This document shows, in pieces, positions 35,965 through 45,723 of a stretch of DNA of 64,000 nt. The position numbers and the translations under genes are program-made. Every line of letters starts with the position of its first letter. Positions within the stretch are counted from its first letter, which is position 1. The notes beneath the pieces were generated by a model, which saw nothing but the letters and a program-made list of their open reading frames with translations, was not told where the DNA came from and did no database searches. Origin of the DNA: Actinomycetota bacterium (GTDB lineage: Bacteria > Actinomycetota > Actinomycetes > Nanopelagicales > Nanopelagicaceae); NCBI GenBank assembly GCA_947372165.1, contig CANBSP010000006.1:36063-100062 (forward strand), read 5' to 3'.

Positions 35965-36351
35965 ATGAGAAGCGGTCAGGTAATTCGGCGCGGCCCGCGC
36001 GGCTGTTCTCGGGCTAGCTGTCGCAGACCCGCAGTCCGCACCTTGACCTATATCTACGCCGATTCGTCAGCGGTCTTAGGTGAACTAGCTACCTATGCCG
36101 AACCCCATGCTTACGATCTCTGCCTTGAGCATTCGGAGAAACTCACCCTTCCTAATGGTTGGACTGTGATTAAGGAAGAGTCAGCGAACGCTGAAGCTGG
36201 TCCGAACTCTGATGACATCATGGCGATTGCAGATGCTGTCCGGGAAGCCGGTGCTCATCGCGCGCCTTCCACCGATACGCAGATGCCACCACAGCAGAGC
36301 GCACAAGAACTTGGCCGCCGTGGCCACTTGCGTGCTATTCCCTCAAACTAA
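35965..36351 (+). CDS. DUF3499 family protein
   Basis: This 128-aa protein matches the actinobacterial DUF3499 family. CSRASCRRPAVRTLTYIY (about residues 14-31) and YDLCLEHSEKLTLPNGW (about 51-67) place cysteine and histidine residues as a likely zinc-ribbon-like site. The C-terminal half is polar and low in complexity. Function is unknown; family members lie between the envelope genes and manB. The metallopeptidase gene often found just before it is absent; only ten bases separate it from DUF5719. Confidence 0.85.
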   Translation: MRSGQVIRRGPRGCSRASCRRPAVRTLTYIYADSSAVLGELATYAEPHAYDLCLEHSEKLTLPNGWTVIKEESANAEAGPNSDDIMAIADAVREAGAHRAPSTDTQMPPQQSAQELGRRGHLRAIPSN

Positions 36352-36396
36352 CCAGCAAAGTAACCAGCAAAGTAACCAGTAAAGTAAGCACGGAAG
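36349..36396. repeat. 12-bp tandem repeats before manB
   Basis: TAACCAGCAAAG occurs twice in direct succession (36349-36360, 36361-36372), then with one change (TAACCAGTAAAG, 36373-36384), then as a degenerate fourth copy (TAAGCACGGAAG, 36385-36396). The array starts at the stop codon of the DUF3499 gene and fills half of the 81-base gap before manB. Confidence 0.9.
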
Positions 36397-36420
36397 TTAC
36401 CGAGTAACCACTCTTCTCGA

Positions 36421-36426
36421 TAGATT
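36421..36426 (+). promoter_or_regulatory. Candidate leaderless -10 box (manB)
   Basis: TAGATT is followed by six bases (atccct) and the manB ATG, with no Shine-Dalgarno sequence, so manB probably has its own leaderless promoter downstream of the 12-bp repeat array. Confidence 0.55.
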
Positions 36427-36432
36427 ATCCCT

Positions 36433-37797
36433 ATGTTCACAGCAGAAGAACTCGACGCCATCATCAAGGCCTACGACATCCGCGGATTGGTCGATGGTCA
36501 AGTCACCGAAGATTTTGCATTTGCCTTGGGATGCGCCTACGCCAAATTTTTAGAAGAAGAACGTGAACCGTCAACAGTTGTGGTCGGTGAGGACATGCGG
36601 CCAAGTTCACCATTGCTCGCAACTGCCTTTGCTGACGGCATTACCTCGCAAGGATTTGATGTCATCCGAATCGGCCTAGCATCGACAGATATGCTCTACT
36701 TTGCTGCGGGCTCATTGAATCTTCCTGGGGCTATGTTCACGGCAAGTCATAACCCTGCGCAATACAATGGAATTAAGTTATGTAAGAGCGGTGCTCGCCC
36801 CATAGGAAAAGAGTCCGGACTCCTTCGTATTCGCGACCTGATCCTGCATGGCGTACCCATGGCACTTCGTGCACCTGGAGTGAGTAAAGATCGCCCGATG
36901 CTTGATGAGTATGTTGATTTTCTCCTCTCTCTCTTCGATGCTGGGACCATCGCCGGTTCTCGTCGTCTCAAAGTTGTGATTGATGCCGGAAATGGGATGG
37001 CCGGTTTTACCGCGCCCGCGGTCATGGCCAAACTCAATGTTGATCTCACTTCGATGTACTTCGAGTTAGATGGCACCTTCCCTAACCATGAAGCGAATCC
37101 GATCGAAGCAGCAAACTTGGTCGACTTACAGAAGCGAGTCAAGAAAGAGCGCGCCGATATCGGGTTAGCTTTTGATGGCGATGCCGATCGCTGTTTCTTA
37201 GTTGATGAGAAAGGCGACCTCGTTAATCCATCGACTCTGACATCACTGATTGCAGTGCGCGAGTTAAAGCGCAAGCCCGGTTCAAAGATTATTTACAATC
37301 TCATTAGTTCGCAGGCTGTTCCAGAGATCGTCGCCGAACATGGTGGCACCGCTATTCGTTCGCGAGTTGGTCACTCCTATATCAAGAAGATGATGGCTGA
37401 TACCGGCGCAATCTTTGGCGGCGAACACTCGGGACATTTCTACTTCGGAGATTTTTGGCGAGCCGACTCTGGAATGCTCGCTGCACTCTTTGCACTTTCA
37501 GAACTCGCTGCATCCGATCTGCCGCTCTCAGAGCTCCTTGCTCCCTATAACCGATATGTAGCAAGTGGTGAGATCAATACCAAGGTAGAAAACACCGCGA
37601 ATTCGCTCGAACTTATCAAGGCCTCCTTTGAGCAGGACTACCCAATCGATGACCTCGATGGCTATACGGTCACCGGTCCCGATTGGTGGTTCAACGTCCG
37701 GGGCTCAAATACCGAGCCGCTCCTGCGCCTCAATGTCGAAGCCACTACCCAGGCCCAGATGGAGCGCGTGCGGGACCAGGTCCTCTCACTCATCTAG
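36433..37797 (+). CDS. manB: Phosphomannomutase/phosphoglucomutase
   Basis: This 454-aa alpha-D-phosphohexomutase interconverts mannose 6- and 1-phosphate (or the glucose equivalents) for GDP-mannose and envelope glycans. The four domain signatures are present: KAYDIRG near the N-terminus, the phosphoserine loop TASHNPAQYNG (about residues 103-113), the metal loop DGDADRC, sugar loop GGEHSGHFYF, and the phosphate loop RGSNTEPLLRLNVE near the C-terminus. It corresponds to the manB/pmmA gene of the conserved whiB2 region. Confidence 0.94.
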   Translation: MFTAEELDAIIKAYDIRGLVDGQVTEDFAFALGCAYAKFLEEEREPSTVVVGEDMRPSSPLLATAFADGITSQGFDVIRIGLASTDMLYFAAGSLNLPGAMFTASHNPAQYNGIKLCKSGARPIGKESGLLRIRDLILHGVPMALRAPGVSKDRPMLDEYVDFLLSLFDAGTIAGSRRLKVVIDAGNGMAGFTAPAVMAKLNVDLTSMYFELDGTFPNHEANPIEAANLVDLQKRVKKERADIGLAFDGDADRCFLVDEKGDLVNPSTLTSLIAVRELKRKPGSKIIYNLISSQAVPEIVAEHGGTAIRSRVGHSYIKKMMADTGAIFGGEHSGHFYFGDFWRADSGMLAALFALSELAASDLPLSELLAPYNRYVASGEINTKVENTANSLELIKASFEQDYPIDDLDGYTVTGPDWWFNVRGSNTEPLLRLNVEATTQAQMERVRDQVLSLI

Positions 37798-37825
37798 CCG
37801 ACATCAGGTAATCTTTACCTATCTA

Positions 37826-37837
37826 GTGAGGCCTCAC
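37826..37837. promoter_or_regulatory. Perfect palindrome GTGAGGCCTCAC upstream of ahcY
   Basis: This 12-bp perfect palindrome lies in the 111-base gap between manB and ahcY, about 70 bases before the start codon. With no loop it is more likely a protein-binding site than a terminator hairpin. No regulator is encoded next to it. Confidence 0.35.
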
Positions 37838-37908
37838 GAAGAAGTCTTTTTGACGCTTACACCCATTTATTCACCGTTATTAAAGTAACCAGAATGAGGA
37901 GCACAGCC

Positions 37909-39198
37909 GTGACCGTAGATTCCACCGTAGCAACCGAGATCCGTAGCGATATTGCAAACCCGGCGCTAGCCGCTGAAGGCAAGAAGCGCATCGAGTGGGC
38001 GGGCCGTAATATGCCAGTCCTCGCGCAGATCCGCGAACGTTTCGAACGCGAGAAGCCATTTACCGGTACTCGTATTGCAGCATGCATGCACGTCACCACT
38101 GAGACTGCGAACTTGATGCTCGCACTCAAGGCAGGCGGCGCTGAGATCGCACTCTGTGCATCAAACCCACTTTCAACTCAAGATGACACAGCTGCTGCTC
38201 TTGTTCACGAGTACGGCATCTCCGTCTTCGCACGTAACGCTGTTGATCGTGATGGTTACTACTCACATCTCAACGCGGCTCTCGATATCAAGCCAGATTT
38301 CGTCTTCGATGATGGTTGCGATCTTGTCAATACTCTCCACACAACTCGCACTGAGTTGCTCGCTGGAATTCAAGGTGGTTGCGAAGAGACAACGACTGGC
38401 GTTATTCGTCTTTCACAGATGGCGAAAGATGGCGCACTGAAGTTCCCAATGATCGCTGTAAATGACACTGATACCAAACATATGTTTGATAACCGTTTCG
38501 GTACCGGACAATCCACCTGGGATGCGATCTTCCGCGCAACTAATTCATTGATCGCTGGATCAACGGTTGTTGTAGCTGGCTTTGGTTACTGCGGTAAGGG
38601 CGTTGCAGAACGTGCCAAGGGTATGGGCGCAGATGTCATCATTACTGAAATTGATCCAACCAAGGCACTTGATGCCTTGATGCAGGGGTACCGTGTCATG
38701 CCAGGCGTTGAAGCGGCAAAGATTGGTGACTTCTTCGTCACTGTCACTGGTAACCGCGATGTCATTCGTGATGAGCACTTCGCAGTTATGAAGGATGGCG
38801 CAATTCTCGCTAACTCTGGCCACTTTGATATCGAGATCGATGTCGCCTGGCTCGAGCAGAATGCGAAGCAGAAGAATGCCAAGATCCGCCATCAGACAGA
38901 TGAGTATGTGCTTTCAGATGGTCGCCGAATCTTGCTCGTAGCCGAAGGTCGCTTAGTGAACCTCGGCGCTGCTGAAGGCCACCCAGCCTCAGTAATGGAT
39001 ATGTCCTTCTCGGATCAGGCTCTTACTGCAGAGTGGCTACTTAAGGCTGCTGCTGGACTTGGCGCAGGTCTGCACGAAGTTCCAACAGTGATCGATAAGG
39101 AAGTTGCTCGCTTGAAGCTCGAGAGCATGGGAGCATCGATCGATACTCTCACTCCAGCACAAGAGCTCTACCTCAACTCTTGGGAGCACGGTTCCTAA
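37909..39198 (+). CDS. ahcY: S-adenosylhomocysteine hydrolase
   Basis: This 429-aa NAD-dependent enzyme splits S-adenosylhomocysteine to adenosine and homocysteine, removing the inhibitor left by methyl transfer. Motifs include [33 protein letters not shown], the NAD-binding [23 protein letters not shown], and the C-terminal [18 protein letters not shown]. It lacks the roughly 40-residue insert of mycobacterial SahH, so it is of the shorter type. GTG 37909 is preferred because AGGAG lies seven bases upstream; ATG 37894 overlaps that site. The stop shares a base with the mtrA start (TAATG). Confidence 0.93.
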   Translation: MTVDSTVATEIRSDIANPALAAEGKKRIEWAGRNMPVLAQIRERFEREKPFTGTRIAACMHVTTETANLMLALKAGGAEIALCASNPLSTQDDTAAALVHEYGISVFARNAVDRDGYYSHLNAALDIKPDFVFDDGCDLVNTLHTTRTELLAGIQGGCEETTTGVIRLSQMAKDGALKFPMIAVNDTDTKHMFDNRFGTGQSTWDAIFRATNSLIAGSTVVVAGFGYCGKGVAERAKGMGADVIITEIDPTKALDALMQGYRVMPGVEAAKIGDFFVTVTGNRDVIRDEHFAVMKDGAILANSGHFDIEIDVAWLEQNAKQKNAKIRHQTDEYVLSDGRRILLVAEGRLVNLGAAEGHPASVMDMSFSDQALTAEWLLKAAAGLGAGLHEVPTVIDKEVARLKLESMGASIDTLTPAQELYLNSWEHGS

Positions 39199-39875
39199 TG
39201 ACTCTCATCATGGTTGTTGATGACGATCAAGATCTAGCAGAGATGTTGGGCATTGTGCTCAATGGTGCTGGGTATGAAGTCGACCTCATTAATCATGGCG
39301 ATCAGGCGCTCGAAGGTTTTCGAACAAATAAGCCTGATCTCGTTCTCTTAGATGTGATGCTGCCCGGTATTGATGGCATTGAGATATGTCGCCAAATTCG
39401 GGCAGAGTCCATGGTCCCCATTGTGATGCTGACGGCAAAGGGCGATTCACATGAAGTTGTTCAAGGCTTGGAAGCTGGCGCTGATGATTACATGGTCAAG
39501 CCATTTAAGAGTTCTGAACTAGTTGCTCGGCTTAAAGTTCGACTCCGTCGTTCACCAGGAGATGGTGCAAACTCGCTTCGTATCGGCGATATCTCGATCG
39601 ATCAAGTTGCGCATTCATTGACTCGCAATGGTGAGAGCATTCCACTCACACGACTCGAGTTTGATCTCTTAGTCGCCATGGCGAAAGAGCCAGGCCGGGT
39701 CTTTACCCGCGATGCATTGCTCTCCGAGGTTTGGGGATATCAACATGCAACCGATACCCGCCTCGTCAATGTTCATATCCAACGCCTTCGTTCAAAGATT
39801 GAGCGAGATCCAGATAATCCCGAGTTGATTCAGACAGTTCGCGGTGTGGGGTACAAGGCCGGCACCGTTAAGTAA
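39198..39875 (+). CDS. mtrA: Response regulator MtrA
   Basis: This 225-aa OmpR/PhoB-type response regulator has a receiver domain with acidic pocket DDD (residues 8-10), phosphoacceptor Asp52 (LLDVMLPGIDG) and Lys in DYMVKPFKSSEL. A winged-helix DNA-binding domain follows (LTRLEFDLLVAMAKEPGRVFTR, VNVHIQRLRSKIE). The sequence and position after ahcY identify it as MtrA, which in actinobacteria controls cell-wall turnover, division and replication genes. ATG 39198 overlaps the ahcY stop. Confidence 0.94.
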   Translation: MTLIMVVDDDQDLAEMLGIVLNGAGYEVDLINHGDQALEGFRTNKPDLVLLDVMLPGIDGIEICRQIRAESMVPIVMLTAKGDSHEVVQGLEAGADDYMVKPFKSSELVARLKVRLRRSPGDGANSLRIGDISIDQVAHSLTRNGESIPLTRLEFDLLVAMAKEPGRVFTRDALLSEVWGYQHATDTRLVNVHIQRLRSKIERDPDNPELIQTVRGVGYKAGTVK

Positions 39876-39885
39876 TGAGCCACAG

Positions 39886-41466
39886 GTGAAGAGTTTTGCT
39901 AGACGGTGGCGTAGATCGATTCTTCTGCAGGTTGCATCATCTTCTATCGCCATCTCCCTTGTTGTGATCGCGATCGTAGGCACAATTCTCTATACCCAGA
40001 TTGCTCAAGGCGTCTATCACGAGAAGGAGAACGCTGCGGTTGCCGAAGCGCAATCCTTGGCTGATTACACACAATCCCAGCTCGATGCCACACATTATCG
40101 TTCTGATATCACGCTCAATAAAGTGATCGCTGATGTCTTTAAGGCAAGTGAAGTAAGCCCAACAACGTCAGTGCGCGAAACCATTATGTTGGCAACCCCA
40201 GCCTCCTCGAAGAATTCAATTCAATATCAAGGGTCGTCAAACCACGTTCTGCTTTCGACGATTCCAGATGCGCTCCGCCAACAGGTGCGTCAGACTTTCT
40301 ATTCAAAGTCAATGCATGTGCAGATTCGCTATGAAGGAGATCGCAGACCGGCCATCAACGCGATTGCAGTTGGTCGAGTAGTCGGTATCCCACCCAACTC
40401 CATCTATGAGATCTATTACCTCTTTCCACTTACCCAGCAAGATCAATTGATCACTCTCATTCGAGGTTGGATGCTTGGTACCGCCCTTGTACTCATTCTT
40501 ATGATTACCTTTATTACCTGGTACGTCATTCGTCGGGTAGTGCTGCCGGTTCGAGAGGTTGCTCAGATTGCCGAACAATTGACCGAAGGTGATCTCAGTC
40601 GGCGATTGTTGATCCGTGGTGAAGATGAGATGGGCCGGTTAGCGATCTCTTTCAACGAGATGGCGCTCTCGATGCAGCAGCAGATTTCTAGGTTGGAAAA
40701 TCTTTCTCGATTGCAACAACGCTTTGTCTCTGATGTTTCACACGAACTTCGTACTCCGCTCACCACGATTCGCATGGCATCCCAGTTGCTCTTTGAATCT
40801 CGTTCAAAGCTTGATCCAGCCGCCGCTCGAAGCGCCGAATTAATGGTCTCGCAGATCGAACGCTTTGAGACGTTATTGAGTGATCTCCTTGAGGTCAGCC
40901 GATTTGATGCGCGGGCAGCGATCCTGGAGACGAAAGAAGTTGATCTCAAGCCGTTAGTACTCAATGTGATCGATCAGTTGCAGGCAAACCAACATGAGAA
41001 TTTCAGCATGGTGGCGGAAGATTCCGAATACCGGGCGCTTGTCGATGATCGTCGAATCGAGCGAATCGTCCGCAACTTGATCTCCAATGCCATTGACCAC
41101 AGCGAGGGTAGAGGCGTTATCGTCTCGATTGTTCAGAGCGAGAATGAAGTCGCCATCGGCGTCCGGGATTATGGAATTGGCTTTAACGAGCGCGAATCAG
41201 AGCGGCTCTTCGACCGATTCTGGCGTGCAGATCCATCGCGATCACGAGTCCGAGGTGGTACTGGCCTGGGTCTTGCGATTGCACTCGATGATGCAAAACT
41301 TCACCAAGGAACCTTAAAGGCATGGGGTCGACCAGGACACGGTGCAAACTTTGTCGTGACACTCCCCAAGAGTCCAGGTATTCCGATTACATCTGACCCG
41401 ATCGCCGTTATACCCAGCGATCAATCACCCACAATTCTTGCTGACTTCGATAGTGACGATATATAA
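39886..41466 (+). CDS. mtrB: Sensor histidine kinase MtrB
   Basis: This 526-aa membrane kinase is the MtrA partner. It has a first membrane helix near residues 12-35, an extracytoplasmic domain of about 150 residues, a second helix, a HAMP domain (VVLPVREVAQIAEQLTEGDL) and the dimerisation/phosphoacceptor segment VSDVSHELRTPLTT with His286. The ATPase domain has RNLISNAIDHSEG, VRDYGIGF and GGTGLGLAI boxes. The start is taken as GTG 39886, just after the mtrA stop; a reading from 39844 would lie in mtrA. The lpqB gene that usually follows is not present. Confidence 0.92.
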   Translation: MKSFARRWRRSILLQVASSSIAISLVVIAIVGTILYTQIAQGVYHEKENAAVAEAQSLADYTQSQLDATHYRSDITLNKVIADVFKASEVSPTTSVRETIMLATPASSKNSIQYQGSSNHVLLSTIPDALRQQVRQTFYSKSMHVQIRYEGDRRPAINAIAVGRVVGIPPNSIYEIYYLFPLTQQDQLITLIRGWMLGTALVLILMITFITWYVIRRVVLPVREVAQIAEQLTEGDLSRRLLIRGEDEMGRLAISFNEMALSMQQQISRLENLSRLQQRFVSDVSHELRTPLTTIRMASQLLFESRSKLDPAAARSAELMVSQIERFETLLSDLLEVSRFDARAAILETKEVDLKPLVLNVIDQLQANQHENFSMVAEDSEYRALVDDRRIERIVRNLISNAIDHSEGRGVIVSIVQSENEVAIGVRDYGIGFNERESERLFDRFWRADPSRSRVRGGTGLGLAIALDDAKLHQGTLKAWGRPGHGANFVVTLPKSPGIPITSDPIAVIPSDQSPTILADFDSDDI

Positions 41467-41485
41467 CGCCGAGTAAAAAGCGGGC

Positions 41486-42172
41486 ATGGCCCTCAAAGAT
41501 TTACGCGATCTGATCTATCCAGCATCGTGTCTGCTCTGCCGGACATCTGGCGTGACTCTCTGTCCCTCGTGCGAAGCGACTCTCTCAAGCTGCACTGAAA
41601 GTTACAGAGTTCAGGGTCGGACTCTCTACTCATCTCTTCACTACAACGAAGCGGCCTCTCATCTCATTCTTGCAGCGAAAGAAGATAACGATCGCGCCGC
41701 TGCGAGGTACTTGGCAGAATTGATGGCGATGCGTTTTAGCCGAGTGCATCGTAATTTTCACCGTTCGAGTTATCTGCTCGTGCCGATTCCATCTTCTCGG
41801 GCTGCGGATAAGCGGCGCGGGTACGAACATATGATGATCCTCGCCGGATTGGTTGCGAAACGAATCGTCACCGAATACGAAGTGGATTGCCAGCTACTCA
41901 ACCTTCTTACCCCGATCCGCAAAGTGGCTGATCAAAGTCAATTGACTGCTCGGGCACGGCAGGTAAATATCGACGGGGCTTTCCAACTCCGAAAGGGTTT
42001 GGAGAGGCGAGCGGGGAAGGGTGTGGGAATAATCCTGATCGATGATCTTGTTACTACAGGCAGCACGATGAGTGAAGGGCTCAGGGCGCTCAGAATGGGC
42101 TCAATTGAGCCAGATGCCCTGCTCAGCGCTTGTGTGGCAGGGCGTTTTTTAGTGAATAAGATAGGGCTCTAA
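41486..42172 (+). CDS. ComF-family phosphoribosyltransferase-like protein
   Basis: This 228-aa protein has an N-terminal zinc-ribbon pair ([15 protein letters not shown]) and a C-terminal type I phosphoribosyltransferase domain with the PRPP-binding loop [14 protein letters not shown]. This architecture is that of ComF/GntX proteins, linked to DNA uptake in some bacteria but of uncertain role in actinobacteria. Its position between mtrB and secA is conserved. The ribosome hibernation factor often found between comF and secA is missing here, since only 77 bases separate the two genes. Confidence 0.88.
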   Translation: MALKDLRDLIYPASCLLCRTSGVTLCPSCEATLSSCTESYRVQGRTLYSSLHYNEAASHLILAAKEDNDRAAARYLAELMAMRFSRVHRNFHRSSYLLVPIPSSRAADKRRGYEHMMILAGLVAKRIVTEYEVDCQLLNLLTPIRKVADQSQLTARARQVNIDGAFQLRKGLERRAGKGVGIILIDDLVTTGSTMSEGLRALRMGSIEPDALLSACVAGRFLVNKIGL

Positions 42173-42249
42173 GTCAGAGCACAGGCTGGCTATCTAGAGT
42201 ATTAAGACCATTCAGATCGTTAAGACGAAAAAGAGACGAAAGAGGCATT

Positions 42250-44931
42250 GTGGCAATTCTCGATAAGATCTTGCGCGCCGGAGAAGGTCGCGCAGTTCGC
42301 AACCTCGAAAAGATCGCTGCCGAAGTGAACTCCCATGAAGGCCGAATCTCAGCCCTCAGTGATGCCGACCTTCAGAACCAGACCACTCTTCTTAAAGCAC
42401 GCCTAGCTAACGGCGAAGATCTCGATGATATTTTGCCAGAAGCTTTCGCGACTGTCCGCGAAGCGGCAAAGCGCACACTTGGCCAACGTCACTACGACGT
42501 CCAGTTAATGGGTGGCGCAGCACTTCACCTCGGCAATATTGCGGAAATGCGTACCGGTGAAGGAAAGACTCTCGTCTCTACTCTTCCTGCTTATCTCAAT
42601 GCTCTCTCAGGCAAAGGCGTTCATATCGTCACCACCAACGATTATCTCGCAGAGCGCGATAGTGAATGGATGGGTCGTATCCATCGCTTCCTCGGATTAA
42701 AGGTCGGCGTCATTCTCTCCAATATGACCCCAGCCGAACGTCGCGAGGCCTATGCAGCTGATATTACCTACGGCACAAATAATGAATTTGGTTTCGATTA
42801 CCTTCGTGACAATATGGCCTGGTCGATCGATGATTGCGTTCAGCGCGAACACAACTTCGCCATCGTGGATGAAGTTGACTCGATCCTGATCGATGAGGCG
42901 CGTACACCGCTCATCATCTCTGGCCCCGCTGATAAGCCAACAAAGTGGTACGTAGAGTTTGCCACTATTGCTGAGAAGTTAAGTCGCGATCTTCACTACG
43001 AGATCGATGAGAAGAAGCGCAATCTCTCTATTACTGAAGAAGGCGTGACAAAGGTTGAAGAGATCCTTGGGATCGGCAACCTCTATATCGCCGAGAACAC
43101 CCCCATGATTGGTTACCTCAACAACGCGGTACGCGCGAAGGAACTCTTCAAGCGCGATAAGGATTATGTCGTGATGAATGGCGAGCTCCTGATCGTCGAT
43201 GAGCACACCGGCCGCGTCCTCTCAGGTCGCCGCTACTCCGAAGGCCTCCACCAGGCGTTGGAAGCGAAAGAGCGCATTGAGATCAAGGATGAGAACCAGA
43301 CCCTGGCTACCATCACGCTTCAGAACTACTTCCGCCTCTATAAGAAGCTCTCTGGCATGACCGGGACGGCGATGACTGAGGCTGCAGAATTTATGCAGAT
43401 TTACACCCTTGGCGTTATTCCTATCCCAACCAACAAGGGCAGCCAACGCATCGATCAACCTGATCTCATCTATAAGACCGAGGTCGGCAAGTTCATGGCA
43501 CTCACCCAAGATATCGTCGAGAAATACGGCAAGGGTCAACCAGTCTTGATCGGTACCGTCTCTGTCGAGAAGTCAGAGGAACTCTCTGCCTTCCTAACTA
43601 AGAATGGTGTTCGCCACGAAGTATTGAACGCGAAGCAGCACGAACGTGAAGCAGCAATCATTGCCCGCGCAGGCGCAAAGGGCGCTGTAACAGTTGCGAC
43701 CAATATGGCCGGTCGCGGTACTGACATCATGCTCGGCGGCAACCCAGAGTTCATGGCAGATTTCGAGATCCAACGTCGTGGCATTAGTCCGGTCGATAAT
43801 CCATCTGAGTATGAAGCAGCCTGGGGTCCAGAACTTGCAAAGCAGAAAGAAGCGGTCAAGAAAGAACACGAAGAGGTAACTGCTCTTGGTGGTCTTTATG
43901 TACTTGGTACCGAACGCCACGAATCGCGTCGTATCGATAACCAGCTCCGCGGTCGTTCTGGTCGTCAAGGCGATCCCGGTGAATCCCGTTTCTACCTCTC
44001 ACTACAAGATGATTTGATGCGTCGCTTCAACTCAGGTCTCGTTGAGCGCGTGATGAGCGCATCAGGACTCCCTGATGATCAGCCACTTGAATCAAAGATG
44101 GTCTCAAATGCAATTCGTTCGGCGCAGACTCAAGTCGAATCTCTCAACTTTGAGATGCGTAAGAATGTTTTGAAGTATGACGATGTAATGAATCGCCAGC
44201 GCGAGGTTGTCTACTCCGAACGCCGCGAAGTCCTCGAAGGTGCTGATATCTCAGAGCTCGTTCAGACATTTATGGAAGAGACGATCTCTGCCTATATCTC
44301 GGCAGCGACAGCGAGCGGCTTCCCAGAGAACTGGGACCTCGAACAGCTATGGCAGGCGCTTTCACTTCTCTACCCAATCTCCTTTACTGCCGAAGAGATC
44401 AGTGCTGAAGTAGGCGGTATTTCAGGACTTGATAGCGATTTCCTCACCACCAAGATTCTCGATGATGCTCGTGCTGCTTATGCAAAGCGTGAAGAGACCC
44501 TTGGCGCTGAAGTTGTCCGCGAACTCGAACGCAAAGTCTTGCTCTCAGTTCTTGATCGCAAATGGCGCGAGCATTTATATGAGATGGATTACCTCCAAGA
44601 GGGAATTGGCCTTCGCGCCATGGCCCAACGCGATCCACTCGTGGAATACCAGAAAGAGGGTTACGAACTCTTCTCTGCCATGATGGAGGGAATTAAGGAA
44701 GAGATTGTTTCACTTCTCTTCCATGTTGAAGTCGATATCCAACAGAGTGAGAACAACGTTGAAGTCACGCCAAAGGGAATCGGTGCACCTGAAAAGCAGG
44801 AAGTATCGAACCTGGTCTATAGTGCTGCCGATGAAAGTGGCGAAGCTCAGACTTCTGGTGGAACTTCTAAGAATGGACCTTGTCCATGTGGTTCGGGGAA
44901 GAAGTACAAGCGCTGTCACGGCGCCGCTTAA
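42250..44931 (+). CDS. secA: Preprotein translocase ATPase SecA
   Basis: This 893-aa motor drives protein export through SecYEG. Present are the Walker [10 protein letters not shown] (about residues 101-109), Walker B region [53 protein letters not shown] and [17 protein letters not shown]. The C-terminal zinc-binding SEC-C motif [16 protein letters not shown] is also intact. GTG 42250 is preceded by AAAGAGG. The gene ends one base before the convergent TetR stop. It is the housekeeping SecA1 type by synteny. Confidence 0.97.
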   Translation: MAILDKILRAGEGRAVRNLEKIAAEVNSHEGRISALSDADLQNQTTLLKARLANGEDLDDILPEAFATVREAAKRTLGQRHYDVQLMGGAALHLGNIAEMRTGEGKTLVSTLPAYLNALSGKGVHIVTTNDYLAERDSEWMGRIHRFLGLKVGVILSNMTPAERREAYAADITYGTNNEFGFDYLRDNMAWSIDDCVQREHNFAIVDEVDSILIDEARTPLIISGPADKPTKWYVEFATIAEKLSRDLHYEIDEKKRNLSITEEGVTKVEEILGIGNLYIAENTPMIGYLNNAVRAKELFKRDKDYVVMNGELLIVDEHTGRVLSGRRYSEGLHQALEAKERIEIKDENQTLATITLQNYFRLYKKLSGMTGTAMTEAAEFMQIYTLGVIPIPTNKGSQRIDQPDLIYKTEVGKFMALTQDIVEKYGKGQPVLIGTVSVEKSEELSAFLTKNGVRHEVLNAKQHEREAAIIARAGAKGAVTVATNMAGRGTDIMLGGNPEFMADFEIQRRGISPVDNPSEYEAAWGPELAKQKEAVKKEHEEVTALGGLYVLGTERHESRRIDNQLRGRSGRQGDPGESRFYLSLQDDLMRRFNSGLVERVMSASGLPDDQPLESKMVSNAIRSAQTQVESLNFEMRKNVLKYDDVMNRQREVVYSERREVLEGADISELVQTFMEETISAYISAATASGFPENWDLEQLWQALSLLYPISFTAEEISAEVGGISGLDSDFLTTKILDDARAAYAKREETLGAEVVRELERKVLLSVLDRKWREHLYEMDYLQEGIGLRAMAQRDPLVEYQKEGYELFSAMMEGIKEEIVSLLFHVEVDIQQSENNVEVTPKGIGAPEKQEVSNLVYSAADESGEAQTSGGTSKNGPCPCGSGKKYKRCHGAA

Positions 44932-44940
44932 TTTAAAGCG
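44925..44940. terminator. Weak hairpin at the secA/tetR convergent junction
   Basis: CGCTT-AATTTA-AAGCG spans both stop codons. It could form a short bidirectional hairpin with AT-rich loop, but the stem has only five pairs and there is no clear T run. Confidence 0.25.
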
Positions 44941-45586
44941 TTAAATCAGGAAGTTCCCCGTGCGCAAGTTTCTTTGCTTGTGCCGGGGAGATATTGAAGA
45001 GTGAAAGCGCAACCTCCAAGGAAATATCACATTCCTCTTCCGTAAAGTTTTCATCACTTACATACTTCTCATACGTTGAGAAGATACAAGCAGCGTAATT
45101 TTCCAACCGAATCTGCGGGTGATCAAAGGCAAGAATCTTTGCCTTCAGTAACTCTGTCGCAAAGGCGCGCATGGCAGTTGTAAGTTCGTAACGGTTCCTG
45201 CTCATTTGAGGAAAATTTTTCCGCGCCACTTCGGCATAGAGTGGGTGGGTCAGTTTCTGTCGAAAGAGCAATCGTGGAATTGCAACAAAGCGTTGAAGGG
45301 GATCATCAATTCCAGAAAGGCGCGCATCCACCCAGGTCTGCCAGCCAGTCGTAGCCTCACGGCTGAAGGTTGCGAAGAGATCTAGCTTGCTTGGGAAGTG
45401 GGCATAGATGGTGCTCACTGAAACTCCTGCGTGCGCAGCGATCTCCTCAATCGTGGCCTCAGGGCCGATCCGTGCGAATACTTCCGAGGCGGCCTGTACG
45501 AGAGCGGCCCGATTGCGAGCGATATACGCGGCATTGCGACCTTGAATCGGGAGCCCGCCGGGCGCGACCTTCACAGTTTTGGCCAT
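44933..45586 (-). CDS. TetR-family transcriptional regulator
   Basis: This 217-aa protein has an N-terminal helix-turn-helix (ALVQAASEVFARIGPEATIEEIAAHAGVSVSTIYAHFPSKLDLFA, about residues 27-71) and a C-terminal helical sensor domain containing QTWVDARLSG. It is divergent from the giant secreted protein gene with 137 bases between them, so that gene is a plausible target, although this is inference. The start has a TAGGAT hexamer six bases upstream and no Shine-Dalgarno sequence. Confidence 0.87.
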   Translation of the reverse strand: MAKTVKVAPGGLPIQGRNAAYIARNRAALVQAASEVFARIGPEATIEEIAAHAGVSVSTIYAHFPSKLDLFATFSREATTGWQTWVDARLSGIDDPLQRFVAIPRLLFRQKLTHPLYAEVARKNFPQMSRNRYELTTAMRAFATELLKAKILAFDHPQIRLENYAACIFSTYEKYVSDENFTEEECDISLEVALSLFNISPAQAKKLAHGELPDLTL

Positions 45587-45592
45587 ATGCCC

Positions 45593-45598
45593 ATCCTA
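45593..45598 (-). promoter_or_regulatory. Candidate leaderless -10 box (tetR, 45586)
   Basis: On the minus strand the order is TAGGAT, six bases (gggcat), ATG. No Shine-Dalgarno sequence is present. Confidence 0.5.
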
Positions 45599-45723
45599 TT
45601 GACCATCAGGGATGGAGCCCAGACTATTGATGGATTCTTTCACTAATGAAGTATTATTCCGTTAGTCAAATGGGACTTCGATAGTCACCACATTGGGATC
45701 CAAGCCAGGCAAGGGGCCAGTTC

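Noticed and set aside
36349..36396. Possible CRISPR-like array
   Set aside because: Units are 12 bases and directly adjacent, without spacers, so it is a simple tandem repeat.
37798..37908. SAH riboswitch before ahcY
   Set aside because: No pseudoknot-like pairing pattern was found by eye; only a short palindrome is evident.
45642..45666. ACTAA...TTAGT inverted repeat between tetR and the giant protein gene as an operator
   Set aside because: The arms are only five bases in AT-rich DNA and further matching fails, so chance is likely.
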